Notes: generated by a model from the letters alone, not told the origin. A DNA stretch of 64,000 nt from Glaciecola sp. KUL10 (GCF_003203515.1 NZ_BGNG01000009.1:62001-126000), one strand, 5' to 3'. Positions 37,282 to 48,575 are shown, counted from the stretch's first letter. A program made the numbers and translations.

Positions 37282-37598
37282 AAAGCCCAAAAACCAATTT
37301 CAATCTATTGATAATCATGCTAAGTGATTTGGGGCGCAATGTGGTTCCATTACTTCTGTTTTGCTTCGCGGTCTCTTCTGCGATTGCGGTTATATTAGCT
37401 GCTCATCACAATCGTCAATTATCAATTCAATACGAAACACTCATCCAAGAGAAAGATTCATTAGATGTTGAATGGCGACACCTAATTATTGAGCAAAGCG
37501 CATTGACTGAACATAACCGCATTGAACAGCTAGTCAAGCAGCAACTAGATATGCGTAGGCCAACACGTGATGATGAAGTGCTAGTGAGGGTTAAGTAA
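37278..37598 (+). CDS. ftsL: Cell division protein FtsL
   Basis: Bitopic divisome protein that pairs with FtsB and links to FtsQ and FtsWI. The 106 residues have a short cytoplasmic tail, one helix at about residues 19-38 (NVVPLLLFCFAVSSAIAVIL) and a periplasmic coiled coil (QLSIQYETLIQEKDSLDVEW). The start is GTG overlapping the rsmH stop. Sequence conservation in this family is low; position between rsmH and ftsI and the topology decide the call. Confidence 0.93.
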   Translation: MKSPKTNFNLLIIMLSDLGRNVVPLLLFCFAVSSAIAVILAAHHNRQLSIQYETLIQEKDSLDVEWRHLIIEQSALTEHNRIEQLVKQQLDMRRPTRDDEVLVRVK

Positions 37599-39365
37599 AT
37601 GGCTACTTTGAATCCAAGAGCGCAAGCCAAACAGTCAAAATCTGCTGATTCAACGCGAAATGTTGCTGCAAAGCAATGGCGCTTTTGGCTGGTGATATTT
37701 ATGATCGTTATCGTCTTTATGTCTTTGGTTGCGCGAGCGGCTTTCATCCAGGTGATTTCTCCCGACGATTTAATAAAACAGGGTGACAATAGAACGATCA
37801 GAGTACGGGATAATCCCTCATATCGTGGCTTGATTAGCGATCGTCACGGTCAACAACTCGCGGTCAGCGTACCTTCGGCTGCGATTTGGGCTGACCCGAA
37901 ACACATACATGAACAGGGCGCATACAACGATACTCGACGCTGGAAAGCACTTGCTCAAGTACTAAATCGAGATGAAGAGGATTTGCTCAACCGCGTACGT
38001 AACCCAAAACGAAGGTTTGTTTACTTACAACGCCAAATTACCCCCGCCATGGCGAATTACGTTGAACAGCTTGGTATTCCTGGCGTTTACTTAAGAAACG
38101 AGTCAAAACGTTACTATCCAAGTGGAGAGGTCTCTTCGCACGTCATCGGGTTTACTAACGTCGATGATGATGGTCAAGAAGGTATTGAAAAGCTCTACAA
38201 TGAATGGCTAACAGGAACCCCGGATAAGCGCACCATAAGAAGAGATGCTAAAGGGCGTCAAATTGAAATTTTGGAGCAAAAGAAAGGCGAAAAAGCAAAA
38301 GACCTGACGCTTACTATTGATCAGCGTATTCAAGCTTTAGCATACCGCGAAATAAAAGAGGCAACTTTGTTTTATCAAGCGACTTCCGCTTCGGTCATTA
38401 TTGTTGATGTGCATACCGGAGAGGTCTTAGCTTTAGCAAATACGCCGTCTTTCAACCCTAATGACCGCTCTACTGTTTCTGCGCATCGTATGCGTAATCG
38501 CGCAATAACAGATGCTTTTGAGCCTGGCTCTGTATTAAAGCCACTCGCTGTCTTAGCTGCCTTGGAGTTTGGTTCAATCAATGTAGAAGATTCGATAGAT
38601 ACCTCCCCAGGGTGGATGCGTCTGGGCGGCAGTAGAGTGGAGGACCCGCGTAATTATGGTGAGCTATCACTCGCTGGAGTCATTCAAAAATCCAGTAACA
38701 TGGGAACCTCAAAACTAGCTCTTTCTGTCAAACCTGGCTTCTTTGTTGATACTTACTACAACATGGGATTAATGAGTGATACTGGTTTAAATATGATCGG
38801 TGAGTCAGATGGCATATTTCATGAGCGAAATCGCTGGTCTGAGCATGAATTATCTGCATTGTCGTTCGGTTACAATATCTCCGTCACGGCTGCCCAACTC
38901 GCTCGGATGTATTCGACAATTGCGAATGGAGGTATAAAGGTACCTTTATCTATTATTAAAACAGAAAACTTCTTGGAAGAGCCCGAACGAGTACTGTCGG
39001 AGTCCAATGCCAGAGCTGTCTTGGAAATGATGGAGAGTGTCACACTTGAAGGTGGCTCAGGTATGAAAGCTGCAGTACCAGGATACCGCGTTGCTGGGAA
39101 AACCGGAACAAGCATAAAGGCGGTTGCAGGTGGGTACGGAGAAGAATATGTCAACATATTCGCAGGCATTGCCCCCGTATCTGACCCCAAAATTGCAGTG
39201 GTCGTTTTGATAAATGAACCCGGTGGTGATTTGTATCATGCTGGTGATACCGCTGCGCCTACCTTTTCAGCAATCGTTTCAGATACCTTACAAATGCTAA
39301 ATATTGCTCCTGATTCACAACAGATCGCTGATGCAAAAACGGGGGTGATCTATGCCAATCGGTAG
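37599..39365 (+). CDS. ftsI: Peptidoglycan transpeptidase FtsI (PBP3)
   Basis: Septal D,D-transpeptidase. The 588 residues match E. coli PBP3 (588). A single helix at about residues 28-50 anchors it; a pedestal domain and the transpeptidase domain follow. Catalytic motifs are Ser311-x-x-Lys in PGSVLKPLAVL, SSN in QKSSNMGTS and Lys501-Thr-Gly in AGKTGTS. It starts at the base after the ftsL stop, and murE overlaps its end by 14 bp. No lipoprotein box is visible. A C-terminal cleavage site like that of E. coli is not obvious. Confidence 0.97.
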   Translation: MATLNPRAQAKQSKSADSTRNVAAKQWRFWLVIFMIVIVFMSLVARAAFIQVISPDDLIKQGDNRTIRVRDNPSYRGLISDRHGQQLAVSVPSAAIWADPKHIHEQGAYNDTRRWKALAQVLNRDEEDLLNRVRNPKRRFVYLQRQITPAMANYVEQLGIPGVYLRNESKRYYPSGEVSSHVIGFTNVDDDGQEGIEKLYNEWLTGTPDKRTIRRDAKGRQIEILEQKKGEKAKDLTLTIDQRIQALAYREIKEATLFYQATSASVIIVDVHTGEVLALANTPSFNPNDRSTVSAHRMRNRAITDAFEPGSVLKPLAVLAALEFGSINVEDSIDTSPGWMRLGGSRVEDPRNYGELSLAGVIQKSSNMGTSKLALSVKPGFFVDTYYNMGLMSDTGLNMIGESDGIFHERNRWSEHELSALSFGYNISVTAAQLARMYSTIANGGIKVPLSIIKTENFLEEPERVLSESNARAVLEMMESVTLEGGSGMKAAVPGYRVAGKTGTSIKAVAGGYGEEYVNIFAGIAPVSDPKIAVVVLINEPGGDLYHAGDTAAPTFSAIVSDTLQMLNIAPDSQQIADAKTGVIYANR

Positions 39366-40893
39366 TTTACCACCCTCGCATGCTTCAATTTCAATCATAT
39401 TGGCTGAGTATGATATCGAGATAAAAGAAGTTGAAACAAACAAATTTACACTGGACAGTCGCTCTCTAGAAAATGGCGATGTATTTATCGCTTTAAAAGG
39501 AGAGATGTCTGATGGCAGAGACTACATTAACAAGGCAATAACTAAAGGCGCGAGTTTAGTTATTGTTGATACGGAAGATGTCGATGCACACGGCAAAATA
39601 ACGCTCAATCAAGGCATTCAAGTAATTTGTTTTTACGAGTTAACCAAACATCTAGGTCAACTCGTTGCACGTTATTATCTCGGCCTTTCCAGAAAGCTAT
39701 TTGGAATCGCGGTGACAGGAACAAACGGCAAAACGTCAGTTGCGCAACTTGTTGCTAGCCTATCGTCCCTAGTCGGGACAAAAGCAGGTGCTATTGGGAC
39801 AATGGGTGTGCAGTTTTTTGATGGAACACAGCACAATGAAAAAATTGGCGAGACCATCAATACCACGCCTGACGTAATTTCAGCTCATTCATTTTGCTGC
39901 GCTTTGAAAAATAAAGGGGCAGAGCGATTTTGCATTGAAGCCTCGTCTCATGGCCTACATCAAAATAGGCTGCAAGGCCTCAATATAACGACAGGTATAT
40001 TTACCAACCTCACACAAGACCACTTAGACTATCACCAAACCATGGATAAGTATGCCGCCGCTAAGCGCCGATTGATGGCTCAGCATGGCTTGAATTCATT
40101 GGTTGTCAACATTGACGATCAAGAAGGTCTGACATGGATAGAAGCCTCGGGCGGTCAAAAACAAGTATGTGTTTACTCATGTGCGGCAGAGCGTCCTTCA
40201 CTCTGCGGGGAACATGTGTATTTGTGGGCGAGTAACCTACGATATATGCACAGCGGATGTACATTTTTGCTAGATAGCAGTTGGGGTAATTACGATATAA
40301 ATCTACCTTTAATAGGCAACTTCAATATCTATAACTTACTAGCAGCACTTGGTGCATTAGTGCTTCAAGGAGAACACTTACAGGAGTTAGTGAATAAAAT
40401 TGGCCAATTGAGGGGCGTGCCGGGACGAATGGAATTATTCGAGTCACCACAACACGCCAATATTATTGTTGATTATGCTCATACACCTGATGCGTTAAAG
40501 CAGGCCCTTATTTCTGCAAAACAACATACTATGAGCAACTTAATTGTTGTTTTTGGTTGCGGTGGTGATCGAGACGCTTCGAAAAGGTCGGTAATGGGGG
40601 AAGTCTCAGAAAAATGGGCTGATATTGTATATTTGACCCAAGATAACTCTCGCAGTGAATCGCCAGATAAAATAATAAATGACATTGAGCTTGGCATCAC
40701 TGACAAAACGAAGGTGCATAAATACATCGATAGGGAAACTGCTATTAAACAAGCATATCTAGGAAGTAAGAACGGAGATCTGATAGTGGTTGCTGGCAAA
40801 GGACATGAAGAGTATCTCGAAATAAATGGCGTACGTGAGTACTACAACGAACGAGATTATGTGAATAAACTAACATCGGGGAATATACTATGA
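39352..40893 (+). CDS. murE: UDP-MurNAc-L-Ala-D-Glu:meso-diaminopimelate ligase MurE
   Basis: Cytoplasmic ligase that adds the third stem residue to the peptidoglycan precursor. It has 513 residues. Mur-ligase ATP site GTNGKTSVAQL, central ASSHGLHQNRL, and C-terminal IVDYAHTPDALKQAL are as expected. The substrate-specificity loop, DNPR in the E. coli enzyme, reads DNSR here (TQDNSRSESP): the Asn and Arg that contact diaminopimelate are kept and Pro is replaced by Ser. It overlaps ftsI by 14 bp and murF by 4 bp. Confidence 0.96.
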   Translation: MPIGSLPPSHASISIILAEYDIEIKEVETNKFTLDSRSLENGDVFIALKGEMSDGRDYINKAITKGASLVIVDTEDVDAHGKITLNQGIQVICFYELTKHLGQLVARYYLGLSRKLFGIAVTGTNGKTSVAQLVASLSSLVGTKAGAIGTMGVQFFDGTQHNEKIGETINTTPDVISAHSFCCALKNKGAERFCIEASSHGLHQNRLQGLNITTGIFTNLTQDHLDYHQTMDKYAAAKRRLMAQHGLNSLVVNIDDQEGLTWIEASGGQKQVCVYSCAAERPSLCGEHVYLWASNLRYMHSGCTFLLDSSWGNYDINLPLIGNFNIYNLLAALGALVLQGEHLQELVNKIGQLRGVPGRMELFESPQHANIIVDYAHTPDALKQALISAKQHTMSNLIVVFGCGGDRDASKRSVMGEVSEKWADIVYLTQDNSRSESPDKIINDIELGITDKTKVHKYIDRETAIKQAYLGSKNGDLIVVAGKGHEEYLEINGVREYYNERDYVNKLTSGNIL

Positions 40894-42299
40894 TTTCCGT
40901 TTCATTATCTTGGATTGCGAGCAAAGTAGAAGGTAAGCTGAATACACAAAGTGTTGCAGACCTTATGGTTAAAGGTGTCAGTACTGATACTCGAACGATG
41001 CAAGCGGGTGATTTATTCATCGCTTTGGTAGGGCCTAACCACAACGCTCATGAGCATCTTCATAAAGCGCTAGAAAAAGGCGCATGCGCAATCGTTGTCA
41101 GCCAAGCTGTAGATTGTCCTTTACCTCTGATAACGGTTGATGATACCAAGCTCGCACTAGGCCGTTTGGGGGCGGCAGTGAAAGAAAAAGTTGCACCTAA
41201 AACGGTTGGAATTACAGGGAGTTCAGGTAAGACAACCGTGAAAGAAATGGTCGCTTCAATTTTGTCCGTAAAAGGAAAAGTATTAGCGACTAAAGGCAAT
41301 TTCAACAATGATATTGGTGTCCCTCTTACCTTACTTCGTTTGAACGAAAGCCATGAATATGCAGTCATTGAAATGGGCGCAAATCATTTAGGAGAGATTG
41401 CTTACACCACACGTTTATCAAAACCTGATGTCGCAACTATTGTAAATGCTGCGGCCAGTCACCTCGAAGGATTTGGCAGCCTATTTGGCGTAGCTCGTGC
41501 GAAAAGCGAGATTTTTAAAGGCCTCGGAGACGCCGGTACGGCGATATTGAATAGTGATAGTCAATTCTATGAATTTTGGAAAGGCAAAACGTCTCATATT
41601 AACATGCTGACGTTTTCACCAGAATCGGACTCAGGCGATTTCAAAGCTGAGGACATTGCGATGGGGATGGACGGATGTGCAGAGTTTGAACTCGTTTGCC
41701 CGATGGGGAAGGCAGCCATTCGTTTAAGTATTCCGGGTACACACAACGTGGGCAATGCACTATTGGCGGCAGCATTATCATTAGAAGTCGGCGCCAGTCT
41801 CGAGGACGTCCAGCTCGGTTTGTTTAACATGAAAGAAGTATCGGGCAGGTTGAACGTCAAGCAACTAACGCAACAGGTCAGAATTTTAGACGATACATAC
41901 AATGCAAATGTTGCGTCAGTAAACGCCGCAATTGATTTATTAAGCACTTATTCTGGTAAGAAAGTACTGGTGCTTGGCGATATGGCAGAGTTAGGTGACC
42001 AAGCTCGATATTACCACGAGCAAGTAGGTGAATATGCATTAGCCAAGGGTATTAATCTAGCATATACAACAGGTGTGTTGAGTCAGTGTGCAAGTGCAGT
42101 ATTTGATAAAATGGGACAACATTTTGATAGCCACGAAGGCTTAGTCGAGGCGCTAGAAATGTCGTTGTCAAATGAACAACAAGACATCACAATTCTGGTA
42201 AAAGGATCGCGTAGTTCTAAAATGGAATTAGTCGTAAAAGGAATAGAGGACTCATGCTTGGGAAAGCTTGAGCGCCGTAGGGAGCGAATAGCATGCTAA
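40890..42299 (+). CDS. murF: UDP-MurNAc-tripeptide:D-Ala-D-Ala ligase MurF
   Basis: Completes the UDP-MurNAc-pentapeptide. The 469 residues hold an N-terminal UDP-binding domain ([19 protein letters not shown]), the ATP site [14 protein letters not shown], the [13 protein letters not shown] segment and [16 protein letters not shown]. It overlaps murE by 4 bp (ATGA) and mraY by 7 bp, so it is embedded in the coupled part of the operon. Confidence 0.96.
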   Translation: MISVSLSWIASKVEGKLNTQSVADLMVKGVSTDTRTMQAGDLFIALVGPNHNAHEHLHKALEKGACAIVVSQAVDCPLPLITVDDTKLALGRLGAAVKEKVAPKTVGITGSSGKTTVKEMVASILSVKGKVLATKGNFNNDIGVPLTLLRLNESHEYAVIEMGANHLGEIAYTTRLSKPDVATIVNAAASHLEGFGSLFGVARAKSEIFKGLGDAGTAILNSDSQFYEFWKGKTSHINMLTFSPESDSGDFKAEDIAMGMDGCAEFELVCPMGKAAIRLSIPGTHNVGNALLAAALSLEVGASLEDVQLGLFNMKEVSGRLNVKQLTQQVRILDDTYNANVASVNAAIDLLSTYSGKKVLVLGDMAELGDQARYYHEQVGEYALAKGINLAYTTGVLSQCASAVFDKMGQHFDSHEGLVEALEMSLSNEQQDITILVKGSRSSKMELVVKGIEDSCLGKLERRRERIAC

Positions 42300-43381
42300 T
42301 ATGGCTGGCTGAATGGTTAACGCAATTTGAATCCGCATTTAATGTGTTTTCATATCTTACCCTACGTGCGATTTTAAGCACGTTAACTGCATTACTTATT
42401 GCAATACTGATAGGTCCAAGCATGATTCGATGGTTGCAAAACATGCAAATTGGGCAAACAGTTAGAGACGATGGTCCACAATCGCACTTATCAAAATCGG
42501 GCACGCCGACAATGGGAGGTGTGTTGATATTAAGTGCGATTTTAACAAGTGTATTACTCTGGGCGGACCTCACGAATAAATACGTTTTGGTTACTATATT
42601 CGTCTTAAGTACGTATGGCATTGTTGGCTTTGTAGATGATTATCGCAAGGTAGTTAGAAAAGACTCAAAGGGGCTTATCGCTAGGTGGAAGTATTTTTGG
42701 CAATCTGTAATTGCCCTAGCAGTTGCTATCTTCCTGTATGTAAATGCAAACCCTGACGTCGCGGCAGAAACGTCGCTAATCGTTCCATTCTTTAAAGACG
42801 TTATGCCTCAATTAGGTATTTTTTATATCGTTATCGCATACTTTGCTATTGTTGGAACGAGCAATGCTGTCAACTTAACTGACGGGCTCGATGGTCTTGC
42901 TATTGTGCCAACTATATTAGTCGCCGGTGCTTTTGCTATCTTCGCCTATGTGACGGGTAATGTTAACTTTTCAAGTTACTTAAATATTCCTCATATCCCG
43001 CTCACTAGTGAGCTTGTGATAGTTTGTACGGCAATGGTCGGCGCAGGATTGGGCTTCCTTTGGTTTAATACTTACCCAGCTCAAGTGTTCATGGGAGACG
43101 TTGGCTCACTAGCCTTGGGCGGTACTCTGGGTATTTTAGCAGTGCTGGTACGGCAAGAAATTGTGCTCATTATTATGGGGGGGATTTTTGTCGCCGAAAC
43201 GCTTTCAGTGATCCTACAAGTCGGCTCGTTTAAGTTAAGAGGAAAACGAATATTTCGTATGGCACCGATACATCACCATTACGAGCTGAAAGGCTGGCCA
43301 GAACCACGCGTAATAGTGAGGTTTTGGATTATTTCATTAATTTTAGTATTAGTTGGCCTAGCGACCCTTAAACTGAGATAA
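42293..43381 (+). CDS. mraY: Phospho-MurNAc-pentapeptide translocase MraY
   Basis: Integral membrane enzyme that transfers phospho-MurNAc-pentapeptide to undecaprenyl phosphate, forming lipid I. At 362 residues it is near E. coli (360), with about ten helices. Signatures are [27 protein letters not shown], the [10 protein letters not shown] loop with the catalytic Asp, and [15 protein letters not shown]. It overlaps murF by 7 bp and murD follows after 2 bp. Confidence 0.97.
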   Translation: MLIWLAEWLTQFESAFNVFSYLTLRAILSTLTALLIAILIGPSMIRWLQNMQIGQTVRDDGPQSHLSKSGTPTMGGVLILSAILTSVLLWADLTNKYVLVTIFVLSTYGIVGFVDDYRKVVRKDSKGLIARWKYFWQSVIALAVAIFLYVNANPDVAAETSLIVPFFKDVMPQLGIFYIVIAYFAIVGTSNAVNLTDGLDGLAIVPTILVAGAFAIFAYVTGNVNFSSYLNIPHIPLTSELVIVCTAMVGAGLGFLWFNTYPAQVFMGDVGSLALGGTLGILAVLVRQEIVLIIMGGIFVAETLSVILQVGSFKLRGKRIFRMAPIHHHYELKGWPEPRVIVRFWIISLILVLVGLATLKLR

Positions 43382-43383
43382 AT

Positions 43384-44769
43384 ATGTTTCAAGAACTGAC
43401 AAAATTAAAAGTAGCAGTTGTCGGTTATGGCGTCACGGGAAAAGCATGTTCAGAATTTTTGAAACAAAGAAATGCATGTGTTAGCGTTTTTGATAGTCGT
43501 TCGCAAAGCATTGAATCAAATGATGTTCGAATGTGTCATTTCGATGAATACACTGATTTTTCAGACTTTGAGTTTGTGGTTGTTAGCCCGGGGATTAATC
43601 CTTTACTCAATTCGCTTGCAGACTATCAAGCAAATGGCGGATTATTGATAAGCGAAATTGAATTGTTTGCTTGGTTCAATGATATCCCAACTATCGGGAT
43701 TACGGGCTCAAATGGAAAGAGCACCGTTACTGAAATGTTAGGGCATGTCCTAAATTCATCAGGTTACAAGGCCGCGGTCGGTGGCAATCTTGGTCAAAGC
43801 GCGATTACTTTTATTGATGGCGCTTTCGACTTTATCATTTTGGAGTTATCCAGTTTTCAATTACAACTTACCCAGTCTTTAAATTTACGTCTTGCAGTAC
43901 TTCTTAATATTTCAGCTGACCATTTAGACCGACACGGTGATATGGACAGTTACTTGGCGTGTAAGCAAAGAATATTTTCACATGCACAAACGGCCATATG
44001 TATTGATAATATTGAAGAGAGTTTTCCGCTTAAATCAACGTCAGAGATTGAAAACTTCATTATAGCGACGCAGTCAAAAAGCACTACGCAGTCAAAAAGT
44101 ACTGAAACGCCATCGTTGTTTATAGATGAGCAAGAAAATACTATTGAGTACAAAGGTCGCACACTGTTGAAACTTGAGCGCTTAAAAGTGATGGGCCAAC
44201 ACAACCACCTAAACAGCTTAGTCTGCTGTGCAATGGCACTGAAACTTGGTTTACAAGAAGATGCCATCGCGAAGGGGCTCTATAGTTTTAATGGTCTTGC
44301 TCATCGAACTCAGCTAGTCAAACAGGGTGACATTACTTGGATAAATGATTCAAAAGCAACCAATTTAGGTGCCACTATTGCAGCTCTCAAGGGCATAGAC
44401 GAGCGCACTACAGCGCTGGTGTTAATTGTTGGCGGAGATGCTAAAGGCGCTGATATACAGGGCCTTTCAGAGTATATTGGAAGCAAGATAAAAGGGATGG
44501 TTGGCATGGGTAAAGATGCACATTTATTTGAGTCTCTTTTGCCCAATTCATTGTCTCTAAATGGTCTTACTTGTGATTATTCATACGTTAATGATATGCA
44601 AGCAGCTGTTGAACAATCAGTAAAAATGTGTGAACGATTATCACAACGGTTTCCTGACTTAAATTTAGTTGTAATGCTTTCGCCTGCATGCGCGAGTATC
44701 GATATGTTTGCGAACTATCGCGCTAGAGGCGATGCATTTATTGCAGCGGCCTTGGCTCAGGAGGCTTAA
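43384..44769 (+). CDS. murD: UDP-MurNAc-L-Ala:D-Glu ligase MurD
   Basis: Adds D-glutamate to UDP-MurNAc-L-alanine. It has 461 residues against 438 in E. coli. The Rossmann-like N-terminal domain starts at VAVVGYGVTGKACSEF; the ATP site reads GITGSNGKSTVTEML; WINDSKATNLGA lies in the C-terminal part. Some of the extra length comes from a tandem duplication of six residues, TQSKST-TQSKST, beginning at residue 229 in the central domain. The next gene, ftsW, begins at the base after the stop. Confidence 0.96.
   Translation: MFQELTKLKVAVVGYGVTGKACSEFLKQRNACVSVFDSRSQSIESNDVRMCHFDEYTDFSDFEFVVVSPGINPLLNSLADYQANGGLLISEIELFAWFNDIPTIGITGSNGKSTVTEMLGHVLNSSGYKAAVGGNLGQSAITFIDGAFDFIILELSSFQLQLTQSLNLRLAVLLNISADHLDRHGDMDSYLACKQRIFSHAQTAICIDNIEESFPLKSTSEIENFIIATQSKSTTQSKSTETPSLFIDEQENTIEYKGRTLLKLERLKVMGQHNHLNSLVCCAMALKLGLQEDAIAKGLYSFNGLAHRTQLVKQGDITWINDSKATNLGATIAALKGIDERTTALVLIVGGDAKGADIQGLSEYIGSKIKGMVGMGKDAHLFESLLPNSLSLNGLTCDYSYVNDMQAAVEQSVKMCERLSQRFPDLNLVVMLSPACASIDMFANYRARGDAFIAAALAQEA
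44068..44103 (+). repeat. 18-bp tandem duplication inside murD
   Basis: Two adjacent 18-bp units (44068-44085 and 44086-44103) begin ACGCAGTCAAAAAG and differ at one base. They encode TQSKST twice. The frame is preserved, and the segment lies in a surface loop region of the central domain by position. Confidence 0.9.
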
Positions 44770-46044
44770 ATGCAGCAGAGTATAAATTTAAGAGAAATGT
44801 TTGCACAACGACACGATTCAGAACATGAAAAAACCCCTTATGATGTTGGTTTAGTGCTCATTGCAATTTGCCTCTTTACAATTGGTTTCGTAATCGTTAC
44901 CAGCGCATCCATTCCTATTGCAACGCGTATTCATGACAACCCGTTTTACTTTTCGATAAGACATGCGATTTATATAGGGATTGCCTTGGTAGCCTCCATT
45001 GTCGTGATTAATCTCCCAATGCAGTTTTGGCGAAAATCCAATCCGTATCTTTTGTTTGTTGCCATTGCGCTGCTGATTGCCGTGTTATTCATTGGACGAA
45101 CAGTCAATGGAAGTACGCGGTGGATTGTTGTGGGCCCCATTACTATTCAAGCTGCAGAACCTGCAAAATTATTCTTTTTTTGCTATCTAGCGGGTTATCT
45201 CGTGCGCCGAAAAGACGAGGTGACAGAACAATTTAAAGGTTTTTTCAAGCCCTTAATTATCTTTTTCTTACTGGGTTTTTTATTACTAAACCAACCTGAC
45301 CTTGGAACTGCTGTTGTTATGTTTGTCACCACGATCGCGCTGCTCTTTTTAGCGGGTGCGAAATTATGGCAATTTTTTGCAATGTTCTTTTCAGGTTTGG
45401 CAGCTGTGGTAGGTTTGATCGTAGTTTCTGAATACAGAATGCGAAGAATTACGGCATTTCTTGACCCTTGGGCAGACCCGTTCGGTAGTGGTTATCAGTT
45501 AACGCAGTCGCTAATGGCTTTTGGCAGGGGAAGCTGGTTTGGACAAGGACTGGGCAACAGTGTTCAAAAGCTAGAGTTTTTACCCGAAGCTCATACAGAT
45601 TTTATCGCTGCTATTTTGGCAGAAGAATTGGGGTTTATTGGCGTGTTGGTGGTTTTAACATTAATTCTATTGATGATTATTAAGGCATTGCGAATTGGCC
45701 ATGCTGCGATGGCACAAGACAAATCCTATGATGCATTTTTAGCCTATGCAATCGGGGTTTGGTTTAGCTTTCAAACAGCGATAAATATCGGTGCTAGTTC
45801 TGGTATTTTGCCCACTAAAGGATTGACACTCCCACTTGTTAGTTATGGTGGCTCTTCGTTAATTGTGATGAGTGTTGCCGTCGCTATTCTGCTTCGAATT
45901 GATTTTGAATTGCGTGTTGAAGGTGTTCAAGCGATTAAAAAGAACCTCAATAAGACTAAGAAACGCAAAGGTCGTTCTAGAAAACAAACACTTGATGAAG
46001 ATGCTGAAATGAAGAATCGTACTGCGGAAGATGCTCATGCCTAG
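44770..46044 (+). CDS. ftsW: Septal peptidoglycan polymerase FtsW
   Basis: SEDS-family glycosyltransferase that polymerises septal glycan with FtsI. The 424 residues contain about ten helices between residues 28 and 375. Typical segments are GRTVNGSTRWIVVG, FGSGYQLTQSLMAFGRG, LEFLPEAHTDFIAAILAEE, with the catalytic Asp in the periplasmic loop, and LPLVSYGGSSLIV. A basic C-terminal tail (KKRKGRSRKQ) is cytoplasmic. It begins right after the murD stop and overlaps the start of murG by 8 bp. Confidence 0.97.
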   Translation: MQQSINLREMFAQRHDSEHEKTPYDVGLVLIAICLFTIGFVIVTSASIPIATRIHDNPFYFSIRHAIYIGIALVASIVVINLPMQFWRKSNPYLLFVAIALLIAVLFIGRTVNGSTRWIVVGPITIQAAEPAKLFFFCYLAGYLVRRKDEVTEQFKGFFKPLIIFFLLGFLLLNQPDLGTAVVMFVTTIALLFLAGAKLWQFFAMFFSGLAAVVGLIVVSEYRMRRITAFLDPWADPFGSGYQLTQSLMAFGRGSWFGQGLGNSVQKLEFLPEAHTDFIAAILAEELGFIGVLVVLTLILLMIIKALRIGHAAMAQDKSYDAFLAYAIGVWFSFQTAINIGASSGILPTKGLTLPLVSYGGSSLIVMSVAVAILLRIDFELRVEGVQAIKKNLNKTKKRKGRSRKQTLDEDAEMKNRTAEDAHA

Positions 46045-47116
46045 CATAGTTATAATGGCCGGTGGAACTGGAGGGCATGTATTTCCCGGCGTGGCTGTCG
46101 CTGACGAGTTGAAGGCGCGTGGCTGGACCGTAGAGTGGATTGGTACAGCCGATAGGATGGAAGCACAAGCTGTTCCTAAAGCAGGTTACCCTATTCATTT
46201 TTTAGATATAAAAGGGGTCAGGGGAAAAGGTTTTCTGGGCAAGCTTACAGCGCCGTTTATGTTGTTAAAAGCCGTTTTTCAAGCTTACAAAATATTAAAG
46301 AATTTACAACCTAGTCTAGTCTTGGGGATGGGCGGATATGCAAGCGGGCCGGGTGGTATTGCGGCTCGTTTGTTAAGTATACCGATTGTCGTGCACGAGC
46401 AAAACGCAGTGTTCGGACTAACAAACCGGTGGTTAGCTAAGGTCGCGAACAGAGTTCTATGTGGTTTCGATATTACAAAACTCACAAAATTAAATAATAT
46501 TCCAACTAATGTTGAGTTTGTGGGTAACCCTGTCAGACAATACGAAGACAGGAATATTATTAAAGATAGCGAGCAAACATTTAAGATCCTTGTTCTTGGC
46601 GGAAGTCTTGGCGCGCTTGCACTTAATGAGATCGTGCCAAAGGCGCTGAATAGCCTTGCAGATGATTACCAAATATCAGTTGTCCATCAAGCAGGAAAAG
46701 GCAAGTCGACACCTGTCCACACTGCTTACAGTCAAAAGGTCGACTCGACAGTTAGCGAGTTTATCGATGATGTGTTTTATGAATTAACAAACGCTGATCT
46801 CATTATATGTAGGGCAGGTGCTTTAACAGTTGCTGAAATCTCGAGTGTTGGAAAAGCTGCGATTTTTGTGCCTTTACCTATCGCAGTTGATGATCATCAG
46901 ACATATAATGCGCTATCGTTAACCAACCATGGAGCAGGTATTTTGATTCCCCAAACCGAGCTCGAGGCAACGTTGCCGTCAACGCTTCGCAGTTTAATCG
47001 AAGACCCGCAATTATTAGCACAAATGGCAATTAAATCAAAAGAATTAAGCCCACAATTTGCCGGTAAAAAGGTTGCGGATATTTGTGAATCTGAAGTAGG
47101 AAAAAAGTATGGCTAA
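46037..47116 (+). CDS. murG: UDP-GlcNAc:lipid I GlcNAc-transferase MurG
   Basis: Membrane-associated GT-B glycosyltransferase that makes lipid II. I chose the ATG at 46037 ([18 protein letters not shown]), 359 residues, because GCGGAAG then lies 6 bp before it; an ATG at 46031 would abut that site. The glycine-rich loop GGTGGHVFP and [12 protein letters not shown] are in the N-domain, and [12 protein letters not shown] and [12 protein letters not shown] in the C-domain. It overlaps ftsW and murC by 8 bp each. Confidence 0.96.
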   Translation: MPSIVIMAGGTGGHVFPGVAVADELKARGWTVEWIGTADRMEAQAVPKAGYPIHFLDIKGVRGKGFLGKLTAPFMLLKAVFQAYKILKNLQPSLVLGMGGYASGPGGIAARLLSIPIVVHEQNAVFGLTNRWLAKVANRVLCGFDITKLTKLNNIPTNVEFVGNPVRQYEDRNIIKDSEQTFKILVLGGSLGALALNEIVPKALNSLADDYQISVVHQAGKGKSTPVHTAYSQKVDSTVSEFIDDVFYELTNADLIICRAGALTVAEISSVGKAAIFVPLPIAVDDHQTYNALSLTNHGAGILIPQTELEATLPSTLRSLIEDPQLLAQMAIKSKELSPQFAGKKVADICESEVGKKYG

Positions 47117-48575
47117 GATAACAACACCAGGAGTAGCTAACTTTCATAAAATGAGACGTGTTTCTCATCTTCATTTTGTCGGTGTGGGCGGTGCTGGAAT
47201 GGGGGGGATTGCTGAAGTAATGCTCAATCTTGGATATCAAGTCAGTGGTTCTGATTTAAAGTCCGGCAGTATGACGAAGCGCCTTTCTGAGCTTGGTGTA
47301 AAGGTTTTCATTGGTCACGCACAAGAAAACATCAAAGACGCAGATGTCGTTGTAGTATCAAGTGCAATCGACGCAAGTAACCCTGAAATTGAGACCGCGC
47401 AAGCAAGACGTATCCCGATTATTCGAAGAGCACAGATGTTGGCCGAATTGATGAGGTTTCGTTATGGGATCGCAGTCGCTGGAACCCATGGGAAAACAAC
47501 GACGACTAGTTTAATTTCCACTATTTTTACGCATGCTGGGCTAGATCCAACCTATGTTATAGGTGGATTGTTAAATAGTGCAGGAACCAATGCCAAGCTA
47601 GGTGAGAGCAAATACTTGATTGCCGAAGCAGATGAAAGTGATGCGTCATTTTTACATTTACAACCCACTTTGTCAGTCATCACAAATATAGAAGCCGATC
47701 ACCTAGAGGCATATCAAGGTGACTTCACAAATATGCAGACCGCATATGTTGAATTTCTTCACAATTTGCCTTTCTATGGCCTAGCGGTTGTTTGCGGTGA
47801 TGATGATGTAGTCATGAATTTGATTCCAAGAATCGAGAGAAAACTGATCACTTATGGTGTTAAATCACATAACGACTACCAAATTTCAGACATCGTTTTT
47901 GAGTCTAAAAAAAGTACTTTTGTTTTGCGGAAGCCAAACGGTGAAACATCTCAATATTGTGTAAACTTGCCAGGAATACACAACGTGTTAAATGCAACAG
48001 CTGCAATTGCAGTTGCAAGTGACGAAAATATTGCTGAACAAACGATACAACAAGCTTTGAATAGCTTTGAAGGGATCGGTAGGCGTTTTCAAGTGCTAGG
48101 TGATTTTCAGAATAATGAGGGTATAGCTACCTTGGTTGATGATTATGGGCATCACCCTACTGAAGTATCAATGACGATTAAAGCGGCAAGGAACACATGG
48201 CCCAAACGTCGATTAGTGATGATTTATCAACCACATCGATTTACAAGGACTCGTGATTTGTATGAAGAATTTGTTGACGTCTTAGGCGGTGTGGATGTCC
48301 TGATTTTGTTGGATGTGTATTCAGCAGGAGAAGAGCCAATTGACGGTGCAGATAGTAAATCAATCTGCAGAAGCATTAGACTGCGCGGAGCACTAGAACC
48401 TATCTATGCCAGTTCTGCTGCGAACATGTTTGAAATTTTAAGCAATGTAATTCAAGGAAATGATGTTGTGTTTGCGCAAGGTGCTGGCACGATTGGCGAA
48501 CTCGCTCAACAACTCGCAGCGACAAAATTAGACAAAACCTTATTAGCTGAAAAAGCAGGAATTCAACAACCATGA
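47109..48575 (+). CDS. murC: UDP-MurNAc:L-alanine ligase MurC
   Basis: First amino acid-adding ligase of peptidoglycan precursor synthesis. The 488 residues (E. coli 491) show the N-terminal [16 protein letters not shown] loop, the ATP site [14 protein letters not shown], and the [12 protein letters not shown] and [13 protein letters not shown] segments. It overlaps murG by 8 bp and ddlB by 4 bp. Confidence 0.97.
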   Translation: MAKITTPGVANFHKMRRVSHLHFVGVGGAGMGGIAEVMLNLGYQVSGSDLKSGSMTKRLSELGVKVFIGHAQENIKDADVVVVSSAIDASNPEIETAQARRIPIIRRAQMLAELMRFRYGIAVAGTHGKTTTTSLISTIFTHAGLDPTYVIGGLLNSAGTNAKLGESKYLIAEADESDASFLHLQPTLSVITNIEADHLEAYQGDFTNMQTAYVEFLHNLPFYGLAVVCGDDDVVMNLIPRIERKLITYGVKSHNDYQISDIVFESKKSTFVLRKPNGETSQYCVNLPGIHNVLNATAAIAVASDENIAEQTIQQALNSFEGIGRRFQVLGDFQNNEGIATLVDDYGHHPTEVSMTIKAARNTWPKRRLVMIYQPHRFTRTRDLYEEFVDVLGGVDVLILLDVYSAGEEPIDGADSKSICRSIRLRGALEPIYASSAANMFEILSNVIQGNDVVFAQGAGTIGELAQQLAATKLDKTLLAEKAGIQQP

